NCBI RefSeq assembly: GCF_003254395.2
Contig: NC_037645.1
Span: 9,175,229 to 9,239,228 of the forward strand
Length of the DNA: 64,000 nucleotides
Reading direction: 5' to 3'
Origin: Apis mellifera
Lineage: Eukaryota; Arthropoda; Insecta; Hymenoptera; Apidae
Below, in pieces: positions 1 through 12,887 of this stretch. The stretch's first letter is position 1. Each line of letters starts with the position of its first letter. Made by a program: the position numbers and the translations under genes. The notes beneath the pieces are model-generated. The model saw nothing but the letters and a program-made list of their open reading frames with translations. It had not been told where the DNA came from and did not search any database.

Positions 1-1499
1 TTTTATTCTAATAATTTTTAGAGAGATATTAGAATATTTTTGATGAATCAATTACTTTCCTTTTAAATTCAAAAAATGGTGGAGAAAAAATTTATTAGCG
101 ACAGTGAGAATAAAATTTCTCGAGTACGAATTTTTATTTAAACGGTGATTTTTGTACCTCGAAAATCGGCCTTTGCGAAATTGTCCGCTTAGGTTTTGTT
201 TCATTTTTATTTTTTTTCACCACAGTGACATGTTCATTCATTGGCGGCTTATATATCGGGTGTTTCAAAAAGAGGATTGCAAACTTTTGATTTCGACTTT
301 TTTTACAACTTTGTCGATCAAAGCTCGTATTTTCATGGCAATTTATTTTCTTTGACAACGATTAAACATTTTTTTTCCCCCGGTCCTTTTATGAACCGCG
401 CCAATTTCAAATATGGAATTTCTCAGTCGGTTATTCAGATCAAACATCAAATTCGATGGAATAATTGATTTAAAAAACGTTTAACTTTTAAAGGTTTCTT
501 ATTTCATTTTGTCTTAAATCATAATTCTATCGATAAAGATGCAACAATTTTAAAAATACAGTTTTTAATTTAAGAAAATTAAAAATTCTTGAATGTTGTG
601 ATTTTAAATTTTTAAAAATCTCAATCAACATATAATCATAATATATATACATAATATAGAGATAATATAATAAAAAAAAACGAGGAAAGGAAATTTTTTA
701 TAAATGAAATAAAAGTTTGATTATTATCTCTGGAAATGGGAAAAGAAAGAAGGAAGGGAAAAAAAAGTAGAATGGTTATTCGTAGAAAGTTATATCACCA
801 GCCAAATATATTCCAAGGAAAGTTCAAACACGGTTCTTTGCAAATAAAAGTTGAAACAAGCAGCAAGGTATAAGAAATTACATCCAATTTAATCACGAAA
901 TGAAAAGTAAGTACTATGCAGTTACTATTTCATCTCTCTGATCTCAAATTTACTCCAGATACGAAGCAAATAATCCGGCAAAGACTACGTTAAAATTTGA
1001 ATAATTTTTATATCTCCAATCCCTTAAATAACAATTAATCGTCAATTCTGAAACGAATATCATAAAGATAATTGTATAATTTGTGTAACGAATAAAATCA
1101 TGAATTTGAATTTAATTAAATTGTGTAGAAAATAAATAAATTATTTACATTTTCTGGCACATAAACTTTTCAATATTCCAATTCTGTGAAAATCTGATGA
1201 GAGAGAGAGAGAGAGAGAGAAAAATGAATCTTTAATTCAGAAACATTCTTTTTAAATTCCCTATTGGATGAAATTTTATTGTCAAATTTATTTTTTTTTA
1301 ATCTTCTGAATCTCTATGTGATCTCAATTCCATCCAAAAAAATCAAAAAGAGAAAAAAAACATAAAACATAAAGAGTTCGAATTTAATTAATTTCAAAAA
1401 TATACACGTGACCTGTAATCTCAATTTCAAAACACTTTTCAAATAAAACTACTAAAAAAAAAAAAAAAAAACGCAATAGACATTTCGATTTTGATCGAT

Positions 1500-2117
1500 C
1501 CCAGAGAAAAATCCAATTTCCAATTCGAAAAAAAAAAAAGAAAATCTTAAAATTAACAAGAAAGAACGAGACGAATAAATTCGATTTCCAATCTCAATGA
1601 AATATAATAAATCTAATACTTCGCTTATCCCTCATCGATCCCAATTTTTAAATTATTCTTAATTCAAATTATTCCAAAAAAAACGCAATAGACATTTTGA
1701 TTCAAATTTAAGGAAGGAATTTTATTAACGTTTCCAATAGTATTTTGAAAAAGTGAGAACATCCGGTTTTAGAATTATTTATCATTTTAATAGAAAAATT
1801 CATAGAGAAAATAAAATCATTCCCAGAGAAAAATAAAAAATTCAATAATTAATAGAATATTATCTATTATCTTTTTAATAGAAAAATTCATAGAGAAAAT
1901 CATTCCCAGAGAAAAATAAAAAATTCATCTTCGTTACAACAATCCAATTTCCAATTCCAAAAAAAAAGAAAATCTTAAAATTAACAAGAAAGAAAGAAAA
2001 AAAGAAGAATAAATTCGACTTCCAATCTCAATAAAATATAATAAATTTAATACTTCATTCACCCCTCACCAATCATCAACTTTCAACTCTTAAATTATCC
2101 TTAATTCAAATTATTCC
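1500..2117. repeat. Imperfect tandem duplication, about 175-bp arms
   Basis: Segments 1500-1680 and 1942-2117 align along their length. Both contain caatttccaatt, an A-run, gaaaatcttaaaattaacaa, the phrase aataaattcga, and end with cttaattcaaattattcc. The spacer carries smaller repeats of agaaaaattcatagag (about 1790 and 1880). Confidence 0.75.
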
Positions 2118-3579
2118 AAAAAAAAAAAAAAAATAAAAAAATAAAAAAAATAAGAGAGAAGAAAACATCAACAGACGTTTGATTTTCAATCAACTCGTGG
2201 AGAGAAACGTGTACTTCACTGTTTGTCCGATTCGATTCGAATCGAGTTAACAGGCCATAATCCGACGAGCAGTATTTACTATAGAAAAGAAGAAAAGAAG
2301 CCACGGTTCTTTTTTCTTTTTTTTTCTTTCTTTCTTTCTCGTGGCCTCTCAAAGTCGTGGAAAAAACGAACGTTACGTGTTTCACGTGGTTCTGATAGGA
2401 TAGATGAAGAAGGGGTTGAAGAAGAAGGAACAGCTTCGCCAGGCAAAACATCGAATTAGTTTGCGGTTTGCTTTTCGAGAGAGGCGTGTGACAGATGGTG
2501 AATTATAATTGGAGAATATTACGTGGACGATAAAGTTTGTTTTATAACGATCTTATTAACAAACATAGGTTTTAATCGTTTAACGTTGATGAATCGAGTT
2601 AAATTTAAAAATTGCTTGCAATTGTTTTATTTCTTTTCTTCGAAAAATATATTGAAAAGTGGAAAGTTTTTTTGAAAGCTTCTTCGAATTTCTTTCACAC
2701 CTGTTTTGATTTTGAAGAATTAGAGGAAAATTTGGATTACAGGAAGAATAAATTTGAAAGAATTTTAATTTCCTTTGAAGCTTCTTTAATTTTTTTAATT
2801 TTGAGAATTAGAAGAATTTGGATTGTGAACAATTTTAGTTTCCTTTGATTCCTTTAATTTAATTTTGAGAATTAGAAGAATTTGGATTATGAATTTCAGT
2901 TTCCTTTAATTCCTTTAATTTAATTTATTGAGAATTAGATATTAATTTAATTTTTTGAGAATTAGAAGAATTTGGATTGTGAACAATTTTAGTTTCCTTT
3001 AATTCCTTTAATTTAATTTTGAGAATTAGAAGAATTTGGATTGTGAACAATTTTAGTTTCCTTTAATTTTTTTAATTTAATTTTGAGAATTAGAAGAATT
3101 TGGATTATGAATAATTTTAGTTTCCTTTAATTCCTTTAATTTAATTTTGAGAATTAGAAAGAATGGAAAATTTGGATAATTATATAAGGCTTGGAAATTT
3201 TTTCTTCATGTTTGCAAGAAAATTTTCTTTTGAAAATATAATTCTTTGATAAGTTAATAAAATTTCTATTTTTTAATTATTCATTATCCACTTCAAACAA
3301 TTCATAATATTCTTATCATAATTGCATAACTTAGCTGAAACATCCCCCTTTTCCTACACCAATCCTTTAATCTAGCAAAATTCTTCGAATATTCTTCCTT
3401 ATATCTTTGATTAAATCAATGCATTCAATCATGTATATTTATTTCTCTGAATTTTTCAATTCCTATCAATTCCATGAATTTTTCCATTAAAAAGATAAAC
3501 AATTCTAAAACCGGATGTTGTTCTCAGTTTTTCAAAATACCATTGGAAACGTTAATAAAATTCCTTCCTTAAATTTGAA
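1701..3579. repeat. Inverted repeat, about 105-bp arms with a 1.67-kb spacer
   Basis: The left arm 1701-1804 (starting ttcaaatttaaggaaggaat) is the reverse complement of the right arm 3474-3579. By eye I count about seven mismatches and one 3-base indel, roughly 93% identity. Outside the arms the similarity stops at once. The spacer holds part of the local duplication and the 64-bp array. Confidence 0.8.
2790..3165. repeat. Minisatellite, about 64-bp unit, about 6 copies
   Basis: The phrase gagaattagaagaatttgga recurs at about 2803, 2867, 2957, 3021 and 3084, with variants at 2930 and 3149. The spacing is 63-65 bp apart from one partial unit. Confidence 0.85.
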
Positions 3580-4955
3580 ATACTTTATGCTGGATCGTGG
3601 CCAAAGGAGAAGGAATTGAAAGAAGCTTCTACTTGTTAAAACTTTGGCGTTATTCCCAAAGAAAGGGATCCACTGGATCACCCGAATCTTCTATCCAACG
3701 AACATACTTGGTCTTATCGTATTTCTCCGCAAAAAAAAAAAAAAAAAAAAAAATATCTCCTTTTTAAAATGTCGAGAAAAGTATGGAGACGAATAATTAT
3801 CGAATAAATTTACCGTTCATCGAGCACCATAGCTACGTCTCCGTGAATTACTTAGCAGAGATTCTTTGAATGGTAAAATCTTTTAATTGAAATTCTCCTA
3901 TGGTCGTCTTTAAACCAATTAAGTAAATCGTTTTCGGGATGGAAGGCTAATTTTTCGTAAAGGGATGTTATGGAAGAACGATAAGTAGCTTATAATTCAA
4001 ATGAAAAATGTCACAAATGTGGAAAATTCATATCTATTTTATAATCATTTAATTGCATCAATCTTTTAATTTTCTCAATTTTAATTTTATCGTTTCAGAT
4101 AATTCGAGATATTCTCACATTTGGCAATCCAAAATATATATATATATATATATATATAAATATTTCAATTTTCGAATAATGTAATTTTTCCACTTCAAAT
4201 AAGTCAATTTATTATTTCTCGATAATTAGAAATTATTCCGGTAAAAAGAAAATCCATCTTTCACGTTGCTTGAAACTTTTCAAAGAATCGATATTATAAA
4301 CTCTATGCATTTCTCTTTCGTCGCATTTCACCATTTAGAATTTCCATTTCCCTTTAATAATGAGACCAGGACCGCGAACTTTCGGCCAATAGCGGGGCCA
4401 ACGGGAACAATTTCCAAACGAGAGCGTGCATTTATCGTGGTTTACTAACATTTGTTGGTTTATCTTTTGAAAGAGAACGATGACCTTTCTCAGAGAATTT
4501 TGTTCGTTTCTTTATAAAATTATCCTATCTTCAATTCGCTTAACAACTTTAATTTTCTTAATTCTCTGATTTACTATTAATTTCTACTTCAAAAAAAAAA
4601 AAAAGAACATTATTCAAATCGAATTATTACCTAAATTTTCAATTTAGTTTTACGTGGTTACTTAAATTGATTAAAAAGATAAAATATAGTAGTTGGAGTT
4701 AAATGGAATTTAGTTAAAATTTCTCATCAAAGTGCGAGAGAATCCATGTTTGATCTCTTCCACTTTAAAATTCATTCTCGTAATTTCATGCTGAATTAAT
4801 CCCAATCAATCCATCAAAGAGTAGATTAAATCTATTTCCGTGCGTGACCAACATATTCCATCAAAGCAAATAAAAAAAATAAATAAAAAAATAAATAAAA
4901 AAAAAATAAAGGAATCGCGTTTCAAATAATTGGATCGAACGTTTAAAATACTCAC

Positions 4956-5170
4956 GTGTGGTGAAACTGTGATCCCACCAATCTGTTCGGCACAGATAAG
5001 CTTTCAGATCATCCGCTGTTCGCGCCACTATCACCACAGGTGGCGCCACCAATGTACGAATGCTCAGGAACACGCTGAATATCATTACGATGACGCCTAA
5101 CCGTTTCAGAAGGCTGCCATCGGTTATTTTCACAGCTTTCGCCGACTTCACCCGAAATATTACCGATATC
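4956..5170 (-). CDS. CG31760-like: GPR158-like receptor, ICL2-TM4-ECL2 exon
   Basis: This 215-nt exon has acceptor ggttacag and donor ACAC|gtgagt. Its first G completes the Arg codon, 71 codons follow, and one base (C) is left for the next exon. ISVIFRVKSAKAVKI continues TM3 into the basic ICL2. LKRLGVIVMIFSVFLSIR (about residues 21-38) begins TM4, and VAPPVV marks its outer end. ECL2 holds ADDLKAYLCRTDWWDHS with Cys60, the expected partner of the TM3 cysteine. The ORF extends on both sides of this exon, but those parts are intronic: they lack homology, and the splice sites bound the hydrophobic core exactly. TM5-TM7 should lie left of position 1, since no matching exon is visible at 1-4955. 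Confidence 0.92.
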
Positions 5171-8100
5171 CTGTAACCAAAAGAATCAGAGAACGTTGAG
5201 CGTTTTTTTTGTGTGTGTTTTTTTGAGTGATTTTCACTGTGAGCATCATATAAAAATCGGATACATCGTTTGATAGATAGGTTAGAAACAGGCAATTCAA
5301 AGAGCAACACACGTGGTTATTAGGAAAATTCATCGATTTTGACGTTGATTCTATTCCTACTCTATATCTTTCATTATATATTATTATATATTATTAACAG
5401 AGAACGATCAATATACAATTTACACACGCTTTCATCACCATTGGTGGCTTCGAAGTGAATGTATAATTATTTATTCATATTCTGTGACACACTGTGTTTA
5501 AACGCTTTGACAATAGCAACGAATTTCTCTTAAATGGTAATATGAGTGATGTGTGAAAACGAGGGAATTCTTGTCCACGTATGTACTTATCCCGATGGAA
5601 AATATTTAACGTAGGGTGTACAGTATCTGCTAATCTTGTGATTGATAATTACAGATAGAAATTGAAATAATTCACGAATGATGTATATCGCGCATAAACA
5701 TTAATTCTAGATTAAATCATAAGTTTGGAGAGGAACAGTGTACAAAGTGAGTTTGTTTCGTCAAATCGGATCAAAGTTTTTAAATTATCACTTAAATAGA
5801 TGTAATGAAAGAGTTCGATGATAAAGTGGTTCGAACATCAAAAAGAGATGAAAAACACGAACGGTCTCTAAATAGTCCACAGCAATGTCATCTCGAGGGG
5901 CAAAAGGGTGCTTGAGATTTAGTAGCTCGGCCGTTTTCCTGGTCAACGGAGCATGCTCAAAGGATGAAATCTCTTCAGGAATAAAATCTCTTCCCGTAAG
6001 AGGATGCACTTATGACAATAAAGGTAAGGACACGGACAAATTGGAAAAGGCAGTTTTCGTGCATCTTTGCTAGTCATCTTGGAATCCATTTTACGTCATA
6101 CGTCTACCGGTGAACGTCAAGTATATTAATGAATTTATATCCTGTATAAAATTAGAGAGAAGTTTTTTTAATATAATTTAAAACGAATCACAGAGATTAA
6201 AGAGCACAGATAGATCTTTCATCTTTCGAAAATTATATATAATCATAACAAATATTGATGAATTTCTCATTTTTATTAATTATAATACATCTTAACGAAG
6301 TAGTACGTAGTTAAATTAATCGGTTTCAAATATTTTCGCAATTATAGAAAAATACACGAATGCTTTTGTCAAACATGAAAAAATTATTTATGATCTAGTA
6401 TAAAAATATAATAATATGTATTCAATTATTTCCAATGACCATCTACTTTTATTACTTTTCTATAATTTTTTAAATATTTATCATTTGTAATTAATTTTAA
6501 TGTTTTAGCGTTAAAATCGATTCGAGAATCGTTTTCACAAACAGAAGTGCAAGAGTGTGTCAGCTATCATTGAACGAAGATTTAAGCAAATCTCGTCCTT
6601 TATCGATTCTTTAAATCGATTCGTGCACCGAAAAAAACGAGGCCTGATCCCGATAGTGCCAAGGACGTTCGATTACAAGGACAGATGTTGTGCAAACGCT
6701 CATTTGACCAAGCAGTCTTCTTAATCACGTGTATATCTACGTGTTGACCCAGTTATTATCACTCGATTCTTGGGATGAATAAGCTCTGCTCTGAAACTTT
6801 CCCGATAGAAGTTTCTTCTATCCTGTTTTTTAAGAAAATTAATCGACTAACAATCGATGTAACTTCGATGTGTGAAACAAAAACATAGATAGTCCGAAGT
6901 AAGGAGCGAATCGATGAATTTTTAAACAGGTGAGGTGAAAAGTTGAAGACGTGTCGGATGAAACTGACTTAAAACTCTTTAAAGGATACTTTGCAACAAC
7001 TTTGCTTCCTCTTAATTTGTTTTCCAACGAAACGGTTTCTCTCGCGATCACTGTTGCTTGGGAAACGTGTCACACTCTTTGTCTCGACGACTTTGTTCCT
7101 TAATTAATTAAATACAATATATTGATCCGTTTTTTTTTGAACTCATTCAATTTATTTGCAATTTTAAATTTTTTCATCAATGCTCCTGCAATTCTTGAAC
7201 GAATTGAAAGAAAATGTTGAAAATCTTCAGGTATCATCTTACTCTGATTGGAACATTAAGTTCTAAAATTAAGGAGAAATTGGTTATTCAAAAGAAGAAA
7301 AAAAGTCTAAGCCATAAATATTTATCATTACATAAATCTTATAAATTGAAGATTTATCAGTAATTGTTTCAATCAAGGATTCCAGAATCAATGAATGGTA
7401 AAATTTAATAATTGAAGTTATAAGAATAAAGTCACTTTAATAATTTAATATAATAGAAATAATAATCGCAAATAGATATTTTTTATAAGATATTTCATTA
7501 TAACGATTGTACAATAATTATTCAAGCATTATTTAATAATCACTTAAAAATAACTTTATTCGAAATTTTTTTCCATCACAGGATCTACTTATTAAACTCT
7601 GCTCGGAATAATTTCTCTCTCTGGAGCACGACATCTCGAAATATCTAGAAATTTTCACGAGACGATTGTTTTCGAGGAGGAGGAGGAGGAGGAGGAGTGT
7701 GAAACGAGACGGAAGGAAGGAAGGAAGAAGAAATTTTGAATTTCTTAATCTCTTAATTAATCCTTGGCGAACAAACGGAGCTGTGCATGAGCTGGCGATC
7801 GAGCTTCGTTAATTATAAGTTGGAACTTGGGACGGCGAAGTTGCGCGTTGTCGATTAAGCTGCAAAGTTCGCTAAATAACATTAGAATGCCGGAAACACG
7901 GATGGCGAATGAGGCGGAGGACGGGCGGAGGTGGGGAGGAAGGGAGAGAGAAAGAGAAAGAGAAAGTTGAAGCCGGTGGACCCCGGTTGTTGGACCAAGT
8001 TTAACCAAGGAAGTTTCGGGCCCGGTTAATTGTGTTAGTTCCGACACAACACAGGGGAAAGTATACGGTTCAGATATTGCAGAAACTTGCCGGCTAAAAG

Positions 8101-8399
8101 GGACAATTTCGGTTCGAGATTTCCAAGTTTCGAAACCTGTTACGAAAATGCTCTATAGAAATTACAGTATGGAATATGAGTAATCTTTCCTTGTATACGG
8201 CACTTATTTTTGAGTCAAAAAAAGAATATGCAAATATTCTTAAATAATAATGCATATTTCTTATACGTTTATTTGTTGGATTCTTTCACGTTTTAACTAT
8301 TATATGAATAAAATTAATAATTATTGATATTATTAATATTAAAATATATATAATTAAAAATTATATTATTAATTAATAATTGATATAATTAATTTATAA

Positions 8400-9185
8400 T
8401 TTACTTTGCACACTTTAATAATGCTCAAGAAATATCTGGTGAGATAGTATTCTTAAATATTACTCTATATTCCTTATCCATCTATTCTTTCACTATATAT
8501 GAATAAAATTAAATTGATTAATCATTATTTACTTTGAATAATGCTGGAGAGAAATATTTGAGGCAGTATTCTTAAATATTATTGTATATTCTTTATACAT
8601 TCATTCTTTTATATTTTAACTATTATATGAATAAAATTAAATTGATTAATTATTATTTACTTTGAATAATGCTGGAGAAATATTTGGTGAGGCATTATTC
8701 TTAAATATTACTGTATATTCTTTATACATTCATTCTTTTATATTTTAACTATTATATGAATAAAATTAAATTGATTAATTATTATTTACTTTGAATAATG
8801 CTGGAGAAATATTTGGTGAGGCATTATTCTTAAATATTACTGTATATTCTTTATACATTCATTCTTTTATATTTTAACTATTATATGAATAAAATTAAAT
8901 TGATTAATTATTATTTATTTTGAATAATGCTGGAGAAATATTTGGTGAAGCAGTATTCTTAAATATTACTGTATATTTTTTATACATTCATTCTTTTATA
9001 TTTTAACTATTATATGAATAAAATTAAATTGATTAATTATTATTTACTTATTAAATAATGCTGGAAAAATATTTGGTGAGACAGTATTCTTAAATATTAC
9101 TGTATACTCCTTATACATTTATTTGTTACATGGATTCTTTCATGTTTTAACTATTATATGAATAAAATCTATTAATTATTATTTA
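8400..9185. repeat. Minisatellite, 129-bp unit, about 6 copies
   Basis: The core gctggagaaatatttggtga occurs with starts near 8543, 8671, 8800, 8929 and 9060, a spacing of 128-131 bp. An outlying degenerate copy lies near 8420. The middle copies are nearly identical, so recent unit turnover is likely. Confidence 0.92.
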
Positions 9186-9769
9186 TTTATTGAATACAAC
9201 AACTTTTTTATATGTTTATACTTTTGATACACTATTAGAGTCTCTTTCCAACTACACTTTTGTGAACTTTCCCTAATATATAATATATAAACCCTCTACT
9301 TCTTCCAATTTGTCAAGAGAAAGATACGTCAAACGAGAAATGTCGACAAAGACTTACAAATTTTGAGACTTTAGAAATTCTGTAATAAGAAACCTGTACG
9401 TTTTATTACACAATACTTTCCTACTTTCTATTATTTTTATATCTTTTGTATATTTAAATAAAACAATTAGAATTATATCGTCTATAGTATCATCCGATTT
9501 TACTGAAACATTTTTATTTTTCTTGTTAGAGGAATCGGCTGTGCCAAAAAGTAGCATCTGGTGAGGCACAGTAACCAAACTCGGACAATTTACGAAGAAG
9601 AAAAGATCGAGACTCGTCCGATCCAGCTTACAAATTCCCTTGCGAAACGAGAAAAGAAAGGAAGTGGAAGGAGGGCGGAAATCCTGCGACCGTTCTCGAA
9701 ACTCTGCTGGATCGAGCCCTGTGTGGGAAGAAATTTTCTGGAAAAAAAAAAAAGAGACACGTTACACGC

Positions 9770-10500
9770 TTGTCCACCTCTCTCTCTCTCTCTCTTTCTC
9801 TCTCTGTCTATTCTTTCTCTTCGATTGTCAAGATTGATCGGTTCGAAAATGGAAGAAAAGAGAAAAGAAGGAATAAGGAGGGACGATGCACCTCTCTCTT
9901 TCTCTCTCTCCATTTATCTTTTATCTTCGATCGTCGAGATTGATCGATTCGAAAATTCATCGAAGAAAAGAGAAAAGAAGGAGGAAGGAGGAATAAGGAG
10001 GGACGATGCTCTCTCTCTCTCTCTCTCTCTCTCTATTTCTGTCTATCCTTTCTTTTCGATCAGCGGTTCGAAAATCCATCCCATCGAAGAAAAGAGAAAA
10101 GAAGGAGGAATAAGGAGGGACGATGCTCTCTCTCTCTCTCTCTCTCTCTCTCTGCTTCTCTCTGTCTCTGTCTGTCTGTCTCTCTATCTCTTTCTCTGTC
10201 TTTATCTATCTCTCTGTCTCTGTCTGTCTGTCTCTCTATCTCTTTCTCTGTCTTTATCTATCTCTCTGTCTCTGTCTGTCTCTTTCTTTCTCTCCGTCTA
10301 TTCTTTTTCTTCGATCGTGGGGATTGATCGGTTCGAAAATCCATCGAAAATCCATCGAAGAAAAGAGAAAAGAAGGAGGAATAAGGAGGGACGATGCAGC
10401 TCTCGAATGATCCCGTTTTCGATTCTTTTCGGAACGCAGGGATAAAGAAGGATGGATGGACGGATGGACGGACGGATGGATGGATGGGTGGATGGACTCT
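9770..10500. repeat. Composite CT-rich minisatellite and GGAY tetranucleotide tract
   Basis: Four units near 9841, 9949, 10066 and 10330 share ttcgaaaat...gaagaaaagagaaaagaagg...ataaggagggacgatg; the first three are followed by (CT)n of different length, the fourth only by agctctcg. A 55-60 bp tgtctctgtctgtctgtctc block is duplicated near 10150-10280. A (GGAT/GGAC)n tract spans about 10450-10496. Confidence 0.85.
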
Positions 10501-10957
10501 CCTCGTTGGAAGAGATTCTCGAGCTTGTGGAAAATTGGCTCGATGCTGTATGCCGAACCATTGTATGAAAAAGGATTTCCAAGTCGAGAGGAGGATTGGG
10601 TACAGGGAAACCCTGTTAAAAAATATAAGGAAACTACTGCTTTGAGGTTTTTCCGAGGGAGGGGAAATTGGGAGGAAAGGATACTTAACGTTTTTCGAGA
10701 GTTTGAGCCGTTCCTTTTCGTCTCCTTCCACTTGGAAATTTGAATAATTTCGATGGAATAACACATAGAAATTATCGTTTATAAATTCTTACTCGAAGAA
10801 ATCATCAAGAAGAGAATTGTCTAAAATTATGCACTCGATTCGATTCGATTCGATTCGGATCGAGGATAATCGAAAGAGGTAATTTTTAATTTCTTTATTA
10901 ATTTCTTTTGAAATTAAACAATGTTTCTTTTATCGAGTCGTTACACTACTTACTCAC

Positions 10958-11067
10958 CGCCATGTCTTGAGCATGAGAGCGCCGTAAGTGAGGGAAAATC
11001 CAATCTCCCGAAGCCAGACACGAACCGTACAGGTTATGACGTTTGGACGGGGGTACATTACTATCGT
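10958..11067 (-). CDS. CG31760-like: GPR158-like receptor, ECL1-TM3 exon
   Basis: This 110-nt exon has acceptor tttcag and donor CG|gtgagt; it has 36 codons plus two bases of a split Arg codon. It begins TIVMYPRPNV (end of TM2 and ECL1), followed by I-T-C-T-V-R-V-W-L-R-E-I-G-F. Cys13 is the TM3 cysteine that in class C and GPR158 receptors pairs with ECL2. The end, SLTYGALMLKTWR, matches the class C TM3 pattern in which a Tyr-Gly/Ala-x-L-x-x-K-x-x-R stretch leads into ICL2. This was the clearest single segment for placing the gene in the GPR158-like group. Confidence 0.92.
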
Positions 11068-12818
11068 CTGAAACAAAGAAATTGATTTCCGTCCCCATAA
11101 TTCATTCTCTTCCCATCCACGAGCACGGGATATCCACGGATTCATCAGAGAAATTCAATTTCCCTCCGATGGATTCTTGTCGATCGAGGAAACGAACTTT
11201 CTTCGTCATCGATGTCTTATTTGCTTGATAAACAAACGTTTATACACGTTTCCTATATATTTGTAACAGAATATTAAACATCGTGTAAAATCTCCTCTCA
11301 ACGAGTTGTTTTTAAATCTTATCCAAAGAAATAATAATCCTAGAACACTTTTGTACAATCAATATTATATTACGATCTTATATATAAAACGTATTCTTCT
11401 CGAATCTTGAAAAATTTGATCTCGAATTGATGATTTGAAGAATCCGTGTATCATTGGATTAATTTCATTGGAAATTTTCAAATCAAACTTTTGCAAATAT
11501 TCTTCACTTGGAGGATAATGAAACTCGAATATCTTGCCTTCTCCCGTATCGTTACGCGATTTAAAAATAATATTTCGAATCGAAGCGATGTTTTATTAAT
11601 TAAAACAAGTCGGATGATCCGTATATACAATCATGTAAAATTGATTCGATACTAAAAATATATACACGAGAGAATTTTTTTCGCGACCGATCGCGAAATA
11701 ATATCACGAACCTGAAACACGAGAACGAAGCCAAATGACAAGCTGGTACGAATAAAGGTCGAGTAATTTTTGCAAAGGAAGTGAAAGAAATTACGAGATT
11801 GCACGTGATCCAATATTGATGTTAATGTGAAAAAAAAGAAAGGAAGAAAGGAAGGAAGGAAGGAAGGAAGAAAGAACGAGTTTGTCTCTCCCCTCGATAC
11901 TCACATTCTTTTACTTGGCGGAAAAATTTTCTTTCTCGTTTCACGGTGCATCGCGTGGGTATAATTGGCGATAGATTGCCAATCGAGGGAATACTTTTCA
12001 TAGAGAAACGCGAAATCGCGTGCCGCGTCACGCCACGATTGGATTAACTTTCGTCGAGCGGCGCTGGCGTCGCTGCTTTTATCCCGCCATTTTTGCGCCG
12101 GGAGAGGCCGTCCGTTTCACGGTCGAACGAGGGGCAAGTGTGCTCAATTGCCGGATAAAGGTTCGTTTCCAAACGAACTTATCAATTGTTCCAACAATTG
12201 ATTGGGTCAGAACACGGGAATTTAAACGGATTGCCGTTTTAACAGCTCGAAAATCGTACGATTTTCTTTTTTTTTTTACATTTAATTATTTTCTTCAATT
12301 ATTTAACTTGATTTGGATTAGATCGAGGTTTTGGATTAAATTCGATTTAAACTTCGATTAAACTTCGATTAGGTTTAGACAATTGAATTAGATTATTGAT
12401 TCGAGTTAGATTTTAGGTTAGGTTTATTGGATTATGAATCTTTCGATTCGATGGATCGGAACATAAAAATTTAAAGGGATAGTTTTATAATAACTTTTAA
12501 ATTGTAATTCTTTCCTAGTAATAGTAATTTTTCAATCTTTTTTTTTTTAACTTTTTATGATTATTAAATTCGAATTAAATTTAATTTAAACTTCGATCAA
12601 GCCTCAATTATGATCATCTAGATTAGACTTGAACAATTAAATTAGATTTATCGATTCAGGTTAGGTTCGTTTTACAGACATCTTAATTTAAATTTCTAAA
12701 AAGTCCTGATAACTAAACGTACAAAATGTACAATAGAGTTTTATTAAACAATCTTTTAATCTTTCATTAAATGTTTTCTACAGTTTCAACAAAAGCTGCA
12801 TAAAAATAATCTACTTAC
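11068..12818 (-). other. Intron between TM3 exon and TM2 exon (1.75 kb)
   Basis: This is a phase 0 GT-AG intron. It is AT-rich apart from a (GAAG)n tract at about 11838-11875 and a CpG-rich patch at about 11990-12170. I see no coding content beyond chance ORFs. Confidence 0.75.
11990..12170. promoter_or_regulatory. CpG-rich intronic island (candidate regulatory)
   Basis: This short GC- and CpG-rich stretch (for example gcgtgccgcgtcacgccacg and gagcggcgctggcgtcgctg) stands out from the AT-rich surroundings. It lies 0.65 kb from the TM2 exon and has no splice-compatible coding frame. A regulatory role is inferred from composition only. Confidence 0.25.
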
Positions 12819-12887
12819 GGTGCAGTAAATGAAAAACGCGCCAAGCACAATAACTCGTAGAAGAACTGGGCTTGCAGCTCTCACCAC
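12819..12887 (-). CDS. CG31760-like: GPR158-like receptor, TM2 micro-exon (23 codons)
   Basis: This is a 69-nt exon with phase 0 at both ends, acceptor gtcgcag and donor ACC|gtaagt. It starts VVRAASPVLLRV and ends AFFIYCT. The first residues form the basic end of ICL1 (the K/R-A-S pattern seen before TM2 in class C GPCRs), and the rest is TM2. It is too short to appear as an ORF of its own. It is supported by both splice sites, by phase agreement with both neighbours, and by giving an uninterrupted hydrophobic helix when joined to the next exon (TIVMYPRP). Confidence 0.88.

Larger units (their letters stand above)
1..4955 (-). other. Intron 3' of the TM4 exon (continues beyond window)
   Basis: This is AT-rich sequence with no coding segment that matches the expected TM5-TM7 exons. 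It holds a local duplication (about 1500-1680 and 1942-2117), an inverted repeat (1701-1804 and 3474-3579), a 64-bp tandem array (2790-3165), poly-A runs and a (TA)n tract near 4134-4158. Confidence 0.7.
5171..10957 (-). other. Intron between TM4 exon and TM3 exon (5.8 kb)
   Basis: This is a phase 2 GT-AG intron. It holds AT-rich sequence, a GGA-repeat near 7676-7696 beside a GC-richer stretch (about 7640-8060), the 129-bp array (8400-9185) and a pyrimidine-rich minisatellite (9770-10500). The long ORFs in the last region are translations of the simple repeat (Ser-Leu runs) and are not genes. Confidence 0.75.

Noticed and set aside
4861..5310. 149-codon continuous minus ORF as a single-exon gene
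   Set aside because: Only the middle 71 codons match the receptor; splice sites at 5171 and 4955 bound that part, and the flanks are low-complexity.
9561..10445. 294-codon open frame, the longest in the window
   Set aside because: It is a translation of CT-rich simple repeats (Ser-Leu runs) and the 60-bp minisatellite, with no domain or splice context.
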